From positions 124,001 to 188,000 of the forward strand of contig NZ_JAHKRR010000003.1 of NCBI RefSeq assembly GCF_018863395.1: a stretch of 64,000 nucleotides of DNA, in the 5' to 3' direction. Shown piece after piece: positions 8,758 through 17,438 of this stretch (positions are counted from its first letter, which is position 1; every line of letters begins with the position of its first letter). Source of the DNA: Sinomicrobium weinanense (GTDB lineage Bacteria; Bacteroidota; Bacteroidia; Flavobacteriales; Flavobacteriaceae). A program made the position numbers and the translations under genes. The notes under the pieces were generated by a model. The model was given only the letters and a program-made list of their open reading frames with translations, did no database searches and was not told where the DNA came from.

Positions 8758-10179
8758 ATGAATACAAAAATTAAATTTCTCTCTTTATTCATCCTTTCTA
8801 TATTATATACAAGTTGTAAAGCACAACAAAAACAAGAGGTTAAAAACTTATACAAACATTACAAAACTATTGATTCGCTTATATCAAATTGCCACAATAT
8901 TGGAGTTTTCAATGGCAATGCAATAGTTTCAGTAAAAGACACAACTGTTTATAACAAATCCTTCGGCTATACAGATGGTTCGGGTTCCGAAAAAATAGAT
9001 GACTCTTCTATTTATAGCATTGGCTCAATTGCAAAAGAATTCAATGCGATTTCTATAATGATTTTAGCCGAAAAGCAGCTTCTTGACATTAACGATTCAA
9101 TTTATAAATTTAATCTTGGATTACCTGAATGGTCTAAACAACTAAAAATTAAGCATCTTTTGTCCTACTCGTCAGGATTGCCCGGAATCGATTATGAAAA
9201 TTCACATCATAACGAGAATGTTTATAATCGTTTAAAATCACTACAAAAACTAGACTTTGAGCCAGGAACGGGCTACAATTATAATAACAACAGTATTTTT
9301 TTACAGCGACTAATAATAGAAAAAGTTTCAGGTCAAAAATTTGAGGATTTCGTAACTGAAAATATTATAAAACCGTTAGAACTTAAAAGTGCTGTTTTTG
9401 ACCCGGATCCAAGCAACAAACATCTGGTTAAGGCATTTAATAATGAAAACCAAAATGATAAATCAGAAAGAAGTCCAATTACCGGCTGGATATACATCTC
9501 AAATAACGATTTGCATAAATATTTGATTTCCCTGCATCGTGGTAAAATAATATCGAAAGAATCACTTTTTGTTCTTGCCCATACTAATTTTCAAGGGAAG
9601 CAATCCTCATTAGGTCGTTGTGAATTAAAGGACAATCAAGTTATAACACATTACCATCAAGGGTCATCATACAATTATGAGGCGTTGATATATTCTAATT
9701 CAACATTGGGGCTATCCATAACAATGACAACTAATAACAAAAACTTTAAACTCGGAGAAATTGCCGGTGCCATTGAAAATATTATACAGGACAAACCATT
9801 TGAAATGCCTAAGAAGTCCGTTTATTTAACGATACGAGAAAAATGTTATGACAACGTGGATGAAGGAATCCGCTATTATTACGAATTAAAAAATCAATTT
9901 CCGGACGACTATAATTTTTCAAACCCCTCTGAATTAGCCAGAGTTGGATATAAATTGATTGAAAAAAACCAGATTAAAGACGCTATTAAGATTTTTAAAC
10001 TTCTGGCAAAAGAATTTCCCAAAGAACCCTATGCCTATGATAGTTTAGGCGAGGCATATTTTAGAGACAAACAATTCGATTTGGCATTATCCAATTATAA
10101 AAAGGCCATAGCGCTAGGCGGTACCAAAGGGAATGCGAAAAAAATGGTAGGTAAAATCGAAAAAGTAAAGAATAAATAA
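8758..10179 (+). CDS. Serine hydrolase lipoprotein with C-terminal TPR (473 aa)
   Basis: Lipoprotein signal ending LYTSC (Cys20). SxxK is Ser90-Ile-Ala-Lys93 and the tyrosine motif is Tyr175-Asn-Asn. After the hydrolase domain (about 35-345) comes a helical tail (about 350-470) with a tetratricopeptide pair: AIKIFKLLAKEFPKEPYAYD and SLGEAYFRDKQFDLALSNYK. This domain pair is frequent in Bacteroidota beta-lactamase-family proteins. The gene is clearly AT-rich. The 212 bp before it hold only a 27-codon fragment with a lipobox-like start, rejected as a gene. Repeat copy C follows the stop. Confidence 0.88.
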   Translation: MNTKIKFLSLFILSILYTSCKAQQKQEVKNLYKHYKTIDSLISNCHNIGVFNGNAIVSVKDTTVYNKSFGYTDGSGSEKIDDSSIYSIGSIAKEFNAISIMILAEKQLLDINDSIYKFNLGLPEWSKQLKIKHLLSYSSGLPGIDYENSHHNENVYNRLKSLQKLDFEPGTGYNYNNNSIFLQRLIIEKVSGQKFEDFVTENIIKPLELKSAVFDPDPSNKHLVKAFNNENQNDKSERSPITGWIYISNNDLHKYLISLHRGKIISKESLFVLAHTNFQGKQSSLGRCELKDNQVITHYHQGSSYNYEALIYSNSTLGLSITMTTNNKNFKLGEIAGAIENIIQDKPFEMPKKSVYLTIREKCYDNVDEGIRYYYELKNQFPDDYNFSNPSELARVGYKLIEKNQIKDAIKIFKLLAKEFPKEPYAYDSLGEAYFRDKQFDLALSNYKKAIALGGTKGNAKKMVGKIEKVKNK

Positions 10180-10244
10180 TTGGCTATAACCTTGTATAAG
10201 TGTAATGCGGGCTGAACCACTAAAATTGAGCGTTTTTGCTTAAA

Positions 10245-10360
10245 CCTGGCGCTCGTTTGAGTGCAACGGAAACGAGTGCTCCCTTTACAGCCCCCATCAT
10301 ACATGCCGCTCTTATCAGCTATTTTTTAATTTATGACAATCAACGAAACAAAGTAATAAA
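10245..10360 (+). pseudogene. Direct repeat copy C, remnant of the start of a 6697-like serine hydrolase
   Basis: Nearly identical to 6611-6725. It keeps the hairpin CTCGTTT/AAACGAG, the upstream region and an ATG at 10332, but one base is missing in codon 3 and the frame stops after seven codons. Sequence similarity ends at the same point where the homology to the gene would continue. This is the scar of a duplication or a cassette-like rearrangement. Confidence 0.75.
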
Positions 10361-10429
10361 GCCTGCTCTGCGAAGTTTGCAGCTCAGCCGGGCACCACAT
10401 CCCCACCCTGATAACCCTTCTCTTAATGG

Positions 10430-10861
10430 TTAGGGGGTAAAAGTGATGGTCACTTTTCGTCTTCCCCATTTACGGGCGGCTTTTACGTCCTGCCCCATAT
10501 AGATGTCTATTTTTTTCTTCCAGCGTTTGTTCATCTTGTCTTTCACTACATAAACGCCGGCCAGGCCTTCAATTTTAACTTTTGTATTGTGGCCAAGGCC
10601 CATCTTTATCAAATCGTGCGAAACAGCAATCGATTTCATCCCCGGCTTTAGCTTATCTCCCCAGGCGGTTAAGGTAGGGTCTCCTCTTTTGGTCTGGCTG
10701 TTAACAGAATTATAGGCCATGGCCGTAACCTCCAGGGTAATGCTTTGTCGGGGAGCCTTGTTGTTCGTGAAACCGGAAAGGACAACCACGGTGACCAGGG
10801 CGGTCAGGGTCCATAAAAATTTTAAGCCGTTTTTATAAAGAGGTTTTATCGTTGTACGCAT
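10430..10861 (-). CDS. Exported 3D-domain (double-psi barrel) protein (143 aa)
   Basis: An N-terminal hydrophobic segment (about residues 13-31) serves as signal or anchor. Residues about 42-143 match the 3D domain named for three conserved aspartates, found in MltA-like and YocH/YuiC-like cell-wall proteins: LEVTAMAYNSV, DPTLTAWGDKL, AVSHDLIKMGLG, VYVVKDKMNKRW and DIYMGQDVKAARKWG. YuiC-type stand-alone 3D proteins are muralytic transglycosylase-like enzymes, so a peptidoglycan role is likely. It is transcribed alone, opposite to its neighbours. Confidence 0.85.
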   Translation of the reverse strand: MRTTIKPLYKNGLKFLWTLTALVTVVVLSGFTNNKAPRQSITLEVTAMAYNSVNSQTKRGDPTLTAWGDKLKPGMKSIAVSHDLIKMGLGHNTKVKIEGLAGVYVVKDKMNKRWKKKIDIYMGQDVKAARKWGRRKVTITFTP

Positions 10862-11087
10862 GTATTTTTAACGGCTTCCTGTTTCATTTATTTTCCTTTT
10901 CCGTTAAGAATTGGATAAAGGTTTTCCCGGTACTTTACTGCGCGGCCAACTTCAACATCACCATAAACCTTAAGAAATCACCTCCCCGAAGGCTACTAAA
11001 ACTGAAGGCTTTTGGGCTATTGGTCATGCAACTCAAAGCTATTCCGTCTATTTTAGATTTCAATAATTATCGTTTTATTTTAATTTA

Positions 11088-11095
11088 TATATTTG
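11088..11095 (+). promoter_or_regulatory. Bacteroidota-type -7 element TATATTTG for the DUF2975 operon
   Basis: TATATTTG matches TAnnTTTG. It lies 28 bp before the ATG at 11124, which fits a start of transcription near 11101. No clear TTG -33 element is seen. Confidence 0.6.
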
Positions 11096-11123
11096 TAACA
11101 TTAATTTTCTAAATGGAATTAAA

Positions 11124-11636
11124 ATGAGACGAACAAAAATCATAGCTAAAACACTCTACATTATCAGCCTGGTGCTGGCCATAGGATATTCAATCACCAC
11201 CTTGTATGCAGCATTCTGCATTGTAACCGGGATCCGGACAAGCATATTTGATAAAAATTTGTTGCATATTTTCTATCCGTTTACCACAAAGCCATTCCTT
11301 ATAGCAGAAAACAATACGCTGTATATCATATTTTCGCTTCTGCTTCCCCTGGGGTTGTACAGCATTTTCTTCTGGATGTCATCAAACGTATTCCGGGTTT
11401 TCCTTAAACCCGTATTGTTTACGGCCCGAAATGTAGTTCACTTAAAGCGATTTTTTGGGTTTAACCTTGTAGCACCTGCTTTGGCAACCGTAATCGGCAG
11501 TTTCTTTGTTCCTATTGAAGATTTTATCCTTGCGTTAGTTGTGGTGCATTTCTTCCTCGGGATATTCATCTATTTCCTTGCGGCGATTTTCAATCAGGGT
11601 ATTGGGTTACAAAACGAACAGGACTTATTTATCTAA
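11124..11636 (+). CDS. DUF2975 family membrane protein (170 aa)
   Basis: Four predicted membrane helices (about residues 9-33, 70-92, 108-128 and 136-158) with the typical DUF2975 layout. Genes of this family are usually followed directly by a small XRE regulator, as here with a 2-bp gap, and the pair is thought to form a membrane-linked regulatory switch. It is first in a four-gene operon with an ABC transporter. Function beyond that is not known. Confidence 0.85.
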   Translation: MRRTKIIAKTLYIISLVLAIGYSITTLYAAFCIVTGIRTSIFDKNLLHIFYPFTTKPFLIAENNTLYIIFSLLLPLGLYSIFFWMSSNVFRVFLKPVLFTARNVVHLKRFFGFNLVAPALATVIGSFFVPIEDFILALVVVHFFLGIFIYFLAAIFNQGIGLQNEQDLFI

Positions 11637-11638
11637 TT

Positions 11639-11851
11639 ATGGCGATAGTAATCAATTTAGACGTGATATTGGCCAAGCGCAAAATGCAAAGCAAGGAATT
11701 GGCAGAAAAAATCGGGATTACCACGGTGAACCTTTCCATTTTAAAAACCGGAAAGGCAAAAGGCGTCCGCTTTGAAACACTCGAAGCCATCTGCAAGGTT
11801 TTGGAGTGCCAACCCGGCGATATTCTGGAATATAAAGAAGACGAAAAATGA
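11639..11851 (+). CDS. Small XRE/Cro-type HTH regulator, YozG-like (70 aa)
   Basis: The whole protein is one helix-turn-helix: LDVILAKRKMQSKELAEKIGITTVNLSILKTGKAKGVRF, followed by LEAICKVLECQPGDILEY, the signature of the YozG-like stand-alone Cro/CI group. It likely represses its own operon, together with DUF2975. Its stop overlaps the start of the ABC ATPase gene in an ATGA arrangement, so translation is coupled. Confidence 0.9.
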   Translation: MAIVINLDVILAKRKMQSKELAEKIGITTVNLSILKTGKAKGVRFETLEAICKVLECQPGDILEYKEDEK

Positions 11852-12726
11852 ACATATTAAGCATTTCCAACCTAATTAAAACCTACCCGAACGGTGTGAA
11901 AGCCATTCATAATATCTCATTGGAAATCGGGAATGGAATGTTTGGGCTGTTGGGTCCGAATGGTGCAGGAAAATCATCGTTGATGAAAACCATTGCCGGT
12001 CTGCAAAAAGCCGATGACGGCGAAATATTGTTTAACGGCGAAGATGTCCTGAAAAATCCCTTATCCATAAAAAGACACCTGGGGTTTCTTCCGCAGGATT
12101 TCGGGGTATATCCTAAAGTTTCAGCCCGCGATCTGCTCAACCACTTGGCGATCTTAAAAGGTATCACCAGCAAAAACGAAAGGAAAGTGCAAATCAACGA
12201 ATTACTGAATAGGGTCAACCTATATAATCAACGAAACCGGGAAGTCCATACTTTTTCGGGTGGGATGAAACAACGTTTCGGCGTTGCCCAGGCACTTCTG
12301 GGTAATCCAAAGATCATTATCGTGGACGAACCTACCGCGGGGCTCGACCCCGAAGAACGAAACCGCCTGAACCTGTTGCTAAGTGAAATTAGCATAAACA
12401 GGATCGTTATTCTTTCCACCCATTTGGTAGAGGATGTAAAAAACCTTTGCGCTCAAATGGCGATCATCAAAAACGGAATGTTACTCTGCATGGGTGCACC
12501 TTCGGAATTAATGAGAGGTATTGAAAATAAAGTTTGGCAAAAGGCCGTAACCCAGGCCGAATTTAAGGAGTATAAAGCCGGAGATCATTTTATCAATTAT
12601 GAGTTTAGGCAGGGAGAGATCCGGGTAAACATTTTTTCCGAACAACAACCGGAAGGTTTTACCCGGGCCCCTGCAACATTGGAACACATTTATTTTCATC
12701 AACTTAATACAAATCCGGCACAATGA
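11848..12726 (+). CDS. ABC transporter ATP-binding protein (292 aa)
   Basis: Cytoplasmic ATPase of an ABC-2 type exporter. Walker A is GPNGAGKSS (about 33-41), the Q-loop is LPQDFG, the signature is TFSGGMKQR, Walker B is IIIVDEPTAGLDPEE, and the H-loop is STHLVED. A C-terminal extension of about 80 residues follows, as in bacteriocin/antibiotic exporter ATPases. It is translationally coupled to the XRE gene before it and to the permease-peptidase fusion after it (ATGA overlaps on both sides). Confidence 0.95.
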   Translation: MNILSISNLIKTYPNGVKAIHNISLEIGNGMFGLLGPNGAGKSSLMKTIAGLQKADDGEILFNGEDVLKNPLSIKRHLGFLPQDFGVYPKVSARDLLNHLAILKGITSKNERKVQINELLNRVNLYNQRNREVHTFSGGMKQRFGVAQALLGNPKIIIVDEPTAGLDPEERNRLNLLLSEISINRIVILSTHLVEDVKNLCAQMAIIKNGMLLCMGAPSELMRGIENKVWQKAVTQAEFKEYKAGDHFINYEFRQGEIRVNIFSEQQPEGFTRAPATLEHIYFHQLNTNPAQ

Positions 12727-15700
12727 TCCCGATCTTGCTTTTCGACATCAGGTCTTTCGGAAAACCTGTCTGTTATATTGTGCTGTTGCTGTTGACGGGA
12801 GCCGGTATTTTTGCGGGTTACCAATTTAATCTTACCGTTGGGGAAGGTGTTTTCCTGAACAGCGCCTACACTGCGGGATTTATGTTGGGTTTTTTAAGCC
12901 TGTCTCTCGTTTTTATAGCCACTATTCTCGCCGGACAATTACTGTTCAGGGAGAGGGATGCCCGTTTTGACCTGATGATCTTTTCTTTGCCTGTCAAAGA
13001 GAACTCATTTATTTCAGGGAGGTTCCTGTCATTTTTCACATTAACCTTTCTGTGTTTTTTGTGCATGGTTATTGGTTTTGTCATCGGACAAAATTTACGG
13101 ACCGGCGCCGGGATAAACCCCGATTTTTATTTTTCTTATTACCTCTATCCGCTTATCGTTCTGGGCGTTATTAATTGCCTGATTGTCTGCAGCATCTTGT
13201 TCTTTTTGGGCATATTTACCCGAAATAAAATGGCGGTGATCATCGGTGGATTATTGCTGTACGTTTTGTATATGGTAATGTTGATCTATTCCGGATCGCC
13301 TTTTATGGTGGGGGCTTTGCCCCAATCGAATGCTGCCCAAAAAATCTCGGCGCTGACGGACCCCTTTGGCCTGTCGGCCTATTTTTTCCAGGCCAGGGAT
13401 TTCACGGTTGCAGAACGCAATAGCTCTTTAGTGCCGCTTTCAGGCGTATTTCTGGCTAACAGGTTAATAGTCCTGTTTTTTTCATTGTTATTCCTGGCTC
13501 TTTCGGTAAGATCTTTTTCATTCCGTTTGAGAAATAAACGGCCCGGAAAAGGCAAAAAAATCCGGGTTTCACCGTATACGGATTTTAATTCCCTGACTGC
13601 AAGCCCCATAACCGTTTGTCAAAACCATCGGAAAATCAATAGAATAAAAAGTATCCTTTCGTTTGTAAAAATGGATTTGGTTTATGCTTTTAAAAGCATT
13701 GTTTTTTATGCTATCTGCCTGCTTTTGCTGTTTTATGTGGGAATGGAAATCTATGCCGCCATTGACCAGGGCATCCGCTTTCCCCAACATTATGCAAGTT
13801 CAGGGCTAATGGCACAAACCATCAACAAGAATTTTTATCTGCCCGGCGTGTTTCTGTCGGTTTACCTTATTAACGAACTTTACTGGCGTAGCCGTACTTC
13901 AAATTTTTCGCCGGTAGAAAATGCAACTTACTTTTTCTTTGTAAAAACCGTATCGCATTGGTTGAGCATTTCTGCTCTCCTGCTTGTTTTTTCACTATTG
14001 CTGATTTTGGAAGGTCTTATATTTCAATGGATATTCAACTATCCCCGTCTTGACGGAATGGCTTATGGGGGTGTATTGGTTTTTAACACCTTGCCACTGA
14101 TACTCTTGTCGGGATTCCTTGTTTTGTTGAACGCATTGTTAAAGAAAAAATATACGGCACTGGCGGTTTCGGTTGTTTTTGCTGCAATATTCGCCACTCC
14201 GCTTTCCAAAACATTTATTGAATTTTCACTGCTCCGGTTTTTGTCAGGTTACCATGGTGCGTATAGCGATTTTTTGGGGTACGGGATTTATATGGGCAGC
14301 TTTATTTATCGTCTTTTGTTTGGTTTGGGTATGCTGATAATTTTCTGGTTGGTTTTTGATTATCTGAAAAGAAAACAGTTCAATCTTGGCAAAATTATAT
14401 TGGGTTTAATTACCCTGGCACTTGTTTTCATTAGTGGCAATAGCTTCCAAAAAGGCTATTTGGCGAAAGGCGAAAACATCCAATTCCTGAAATCCGCTAC
14501 CTATGAAAAAAAATACCGAAAGTATCAAGACTTTCCGCAGCCAACGATTATAGCGGTTAAAACCCGAATAGACCTATACCCTTCTGAAAATGCTTACACC
14601 CTTCATGGAACCTATTCCTTAAAAAACCTGACCGGGCGACCGGTTGAAAATATCCTTTTCAACTTTGAGGAAGCCCTTCAACTTGAAAAGGCGGTTTTTA
14701 CGTTCCGGAACAAACCGACCGAATTGAAAAAGAAGGTGGAAGTTTTGAAGCTCTCCACTCCATTGGCTCCCGGCGATGAGGCTGCTTTAGGTTTTTCGTT
14801 ACGTTACCAATGGCATCCGGTAAATGGTCACAACCCGGCGAATGTCATTGTCGAAAACGGCTCTTTTATGCGCATAAGCCGCTATTATCCGGCAATTGGA
14901 TATCAGGCAGGAAATGAAATTACGGACGATAAAAAAGACAAAAGGGCCGAATTCGGACTGGGCAAGGCAACCGGAATTAAAAAACTGGAAGCCCCGAAAA
15001 CCAATCCCCGGGATTTTATCGATTTGGATATGACCATTTCCACAACATCCGGGCAAACTGCCATTGGGACCGGGGAATTGATCAGGCAATGGAAAAAAGG
15101 CGACCGGCATTATTTTCAGTACAGTGCTGAAAATATTCCGTTCCGGTTTGCGGTGTCTTCAGCGAACTATGCCGTTAAAAAAACTATCCATAAAGGCCAT
15201 GAAGTCAATGTGTTTTACCTTCCTTCTCATTTTGAAAACGTGAACCGGTTGATTGAAAATGCCAAACAATCGCTGGATTACTGTATTGAAAATTTCGGGA
15301 GCTACCCCTTCAGGTCGGTATCGTTTGCAGAGGTTTCGTCCTTTACGGCCGGATTTAGTGCAACAGCTTATCCATCGGCAATTTTTATGACCGAAAATAT
15401 GGCCTTTCACACCAATGTTGATGCCGACAAAGGACAAGACGTTATCAATGAACTGGCCGCGCACGAGCTTTCCCATTTTTGGTGGGGCAACAACCGGATT
15501 TCGCCCGACGACCGGGAAGGTGCTACCATGCTCACGGAAACACTGGCTATGTATACCGAGATGATGATATGCAAAGAAAAATATGGCGAAAAGGAAATGA
15601 ATAAACGGCTGAGAATCCACGAACAGATTTACCGATCAGAAAAAGGATTTTATGAAGAGCAGCCACTCTTTAAAGTAACGCCTGAAAACACTCATATCTC

Positions 15701-15896
15701 CTATTCCAAAGGCGCTATTGTGATGGTAAAACTTTCCCGGGAAATAGGCGAACAACGATTGAACAAAATTCTCAAAACCTTTCTTGAGGAACATAAATAC
15801 CCTCAAAGGGCAACTGCGCTGGACTTTCTAGAAGAACTAAAACAGGAATTAAGCACTGACGAATACCGAAGAATGGAAGGTTTGTTTACGCAATAA
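12723..15896 (+). CDS. ABC-2 permease fused to M1-family metallopeptidase (1057 aa)
   Basis: The first about 580 residues hold two sets of six or so membrane helices, as in ABC-2 permeases. After about residue 600 a soluble domain follows that resembles M1 aminopeptidases: HELSH at 914-918, then acidic residues in LTETLAMYTEMM, where the family has its third zinc ligand. The spacing to that Glu is about two residues longer than the usual HEXXH-x18-E. Such permease/M1 fusions are known in Bacteroidota but their substrates are not. Together with the upstream ATPase it probably forms a complete exporter or peptide-handling complex in the inner membrane. Confidence 0.88.
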   Translation: MIPILLFDIRSFGKPVCYIVLLLLTGAGIFAGYQFNLTVGEGVFLNSAYTAGFMLGFLSLSLVFIATILAGQLLFRERDARFDLMIFSLPVKENSFISGRFLSFFTLTFLCFLCMVIGFVIGQNLRTGAGINPDFYFSYYLYPLIVLGVINCLIVCSILFFLGIFTRNKMAVIIGGLLLYVLYMVMLIYSGSPFMVGALPQSNAAQKISALTDPFGLSAYFFQARDFTVAERNSSLVPLSGVFLANRLIVLFFSLLFLALSVRSFSFRLRNKRPGKGKKIRVSPYTDFNSLTASPITVCQNHRKINRIKSILSFVKMDLVYAFKSIVFYAICLLLLFYVGMEIYAAIDQGIRFPQHYASSGLMAQTINKNFYLPGVFLSVYLINELYWRSRTSNFSPVENATYFFFVKTVSHWLSISALLLVFSLLLILEGLIFQWIFNYPRLDGMAYGGVLVFNTLPLILLSGFLVLLNALLKKKYTALAVSVVFAAIFATPLSKTFIEFSLLRFLSGYHGAYSDFLGYGIYMGSFIYRLLFGLGMLIIFWLVFDYLKRKQFNLGKIILGLITLALVFISGNSFQKGYLAKGENIQFLKSATYEKKYRKYQDFPQPTIIAVKTRIDLYPSENAYTLHGTYSLKNLTGRPVENILFNFEEALQLEKAVFTFRNKPTELKKKVEVLKLSTPLAPGDEAALGFSLRYQWHPVNGHNPANVIVENGSFMRISRYYPAIGYQAGNEITDDKKDKRAEFGLGKATGIKKLEAPKTNPRDFIDLDMTISTTSGQTAIGTGELIRQWKKGDRHYFQYSAENIPFRFAVSSANYAVKKTIHKGHEVNVFYLPSHFENVNRLIENAKQSLDYCIENFGSYPFRSVSFAEVSSFTAGFSATAYPSAIFMTENMAFHTNVDADKGQDVINELAAHELSHFWWGNNRISPDDREGATMLTETLAMYTEMMICKEKYGEKEMNKRLRIHEQIYRSEKGFYEEQPLFKVTPENTHISYSKGAIVMVKLSREIGEQRLNKILKTFLEEHKYPQRATALDFLEELKQELSTDEYRRMEGLFTQ

Positions 15897-16063
15897 TAGA
15901 ATTTTAGCACCGATAATTTCATCCTGCAAGCACATTCAGCTTTTCCCGGCGTACAACTTACAGTACTTAAAAGCGGGCTAAAAATTAACGCATCACTGCT
16001 ATTTTTGAATAAAGGCCCCTGAAAATCCCTGAAAACAACGACTTCTTTCTCCTACATGAAATT

Positions 16064-16071
16064 TATATTTG
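16064..16071 (+). promoter_or_regulatory. Bacteroidota-type -7 element TATATTTG
   Basis: TATATTTG lies 73 bp before the TTG start at 16145. A 28-codon frame from the ATG at 16055 overlaps this element and was not called as a gene. Confidence 0.5.
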
Positions 16072-16144
16072 TAGATCGGGAATGGCTTATAAAAGCCTTG
16101 TCCATATCGGAAAAACATAAAGCCCCGGGCAAAAAACACTAATA

Positions 16145-16576
16145 TTGAAGACGAACTTCAGACGTATATCATCCATATCCGCATTGCTGAAAACAGCAGG
16201 CCGGGCAGGCTTGTGGCAGATACTACCGGGGTTGTTGTTCGGATTAATTTCCTGCGATAGTATGCAAAACCGGCAGGGTTATGTGGTAGATGCCGCAACA
16301 GGGCAGCCCGTTCCCGGGGCGGAATACAGGCGGTATAATAAAAAAAGGGACCTGAAGGTTAATGCTGGGCCTTACGGGCTTATCCGCCCGCCGCAAACAG
16401 ATAGCCTGGGATGGTTTCAATCCTTCCAGATCGTTAACGGTTTCCCTACCGGGCCACGTATGAAAGTGCGTATTGAAAAAAAAGGATACAAACCGGTAGA
16501 TATAAAATGGAAACCGCGGATGGATCTCCGTGACACCCTGGAGATCCCCCTCGAAAAGATATCGTTAAAACGATAA
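16145..16576 (+). CDS. Lipoprotein with carboxypeptidase-regulatory-like domain (143 aa)
   Basis: A TTG start is used because it is the only one that keeps the signal; the hydrophobic stretch LWQILPGLLFGLISC gives a lipobox Cys at about residue 37, after an unusually long basic n-region. The mature part begins GYVVDAATGQPVPGAEYRRYNK, a CarboxypepD_reg-like beta-sandwich start, and ends VRIEKKGYKPVDIKW. Likely an envelope binding protein of unknown partner. Confidence 0.7.
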   Translation: MKTNFRRISSISALLKTAGRAGLWQILPGLLFGLISCDSMQNRQGYVVDAATGQPVPGAEYRRYNKKRDLKVNAGPYGLIRPPQTDSLGWFQSFQIVNGFPTGPRMKVRIEKKGYKPVDIKWKPRMDLRDTLEIPLEKISLKR

Positions 16577-16652
16577 ACGGTATCCTGAAAAGGCCCGCTC
16601 AAAATATGGCGGCCCTGAGACCTGGTTTTTATTCAGGAACAAACGTAATCTT

Positions 16653-17078
16653 ATGAAAAACCAAAACGCACTCAACCCCTATTTCTATACTGTTATAGTG
16701 GCTTCAGCACTAACCGTCATCCTTTTAACCTCTACTAATGCCGATCTGGATTGGAGCCTTGCCTGGATATTTTCCGGCTTCCTGCTTTATATCCCGTTAC
16801 TCTTTATTAAGAACCGTATATTGAGAGGTATAGTCATAGCCGCAGAATATCTTTTTCTGTTATTCATTTTCTGGTTGTTTATGATGCTGGCCAGGTATGA
16901 ACCGGGGGAAGAATTGGCTTCATTAGCACTATTTATCGCACATTCGCTTATACGGCTGTTTCTTTTTCTTAAAGTTGCGGGAAGCCGTTATGCCCTGTTT
17001 CTGGCCATAGTCTTTACCCTTTTGATCAGTATTCCGGTATACTGGTATGGAACTACGGATTATCTTAAATTAATGTGA
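16653..17078 (+). CDS. Small integral membrane protein (141 aa)
   Basis: Four or five hydrophobic helices fill the protein (about residues 9-27, 33-50, 56-82, 92-108 and 114-134), with few charged residues. No family was recognised. It lies 76 bp downstream of the lipoprotein gene on the same strand and may be cotranscribed. Confidence 0.7.
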   Translation: MKNQNALNPYFYTVIVASALTVILLTSTNADLDWSLAWIFSGFLLYIPLLFIKNRILRGIVIAAEYLFLLFIFWLFMMLARYEPGEELASLALFIAHSLIRLFLFLKVAGSRYALFLAIVFTLLISIPVYWYGTTDYLKLM

Positions 17079-17222
17079 GGATGGTGCTGTAAATAGTTAC
17101 ATACCTTTTTCCGGGGTATAAAATTTAAAAAGATGACACCGGAAAGCGCTAAGAAGATCATCAAAAAACAGCTTGTAAAAAACGGGGCTGAACATATATC
17201 AAATACTAGCGGTAGTCCTTTT

Positions 17223-17438
17223 TTAGCTGTTCCTGGTTGTAACGGCCGGACCGATAAGGTATCGCAATCGACCATCAAAGCTCCTGATGAGTGCGGCCTT
17301 ATATTGGTCTTCCGTTTTTTCCAACTTTAACCAGTCGAAAGTCCGGGAGTTGAAATACAGGTCCGTTTTTACAAACCGGGCCAGCTTTCTGCCCAACTTC
17401 AAATGCAGCTCGAGCTTGTTTTCCTTAATAAAGTTCAT
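17223..17438 (-). CDS. Hypothetical protein (71 aa), coupled to the 519-aa protein
   Basis: Its ATG overlaps the stop of the 519-aa gene by 4 bp (ATGA type), which supports translation. The sequence is soluble, basic and rich in Arg/Lys/Leu (for example KLGRKLARFVKTDLYF). No family recognised. A frame on the opposite strand covers part of the same bases but has no such context. Confidence 0.6.
   Translation of the reverse strand: MNFIKENKLELHLKLGRKLARFVKTDLYFNSRTFDWLKLEKTEDQYKAALIRSFDGRLRYLIGPAVTTRNS

Noticed and set aside
10852-11112. 86-codon plus-strand frame
   Set aside because: Hydrophobic AT-rich translation of a spacer; overlaps the 3D-domain gene start and the DUF2975 promoter.
16055-16141. 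28-residue frame starting MKFIFVDREW
   Set aside because: Overlaps the promoter element of the next gene and lacks any similarity.
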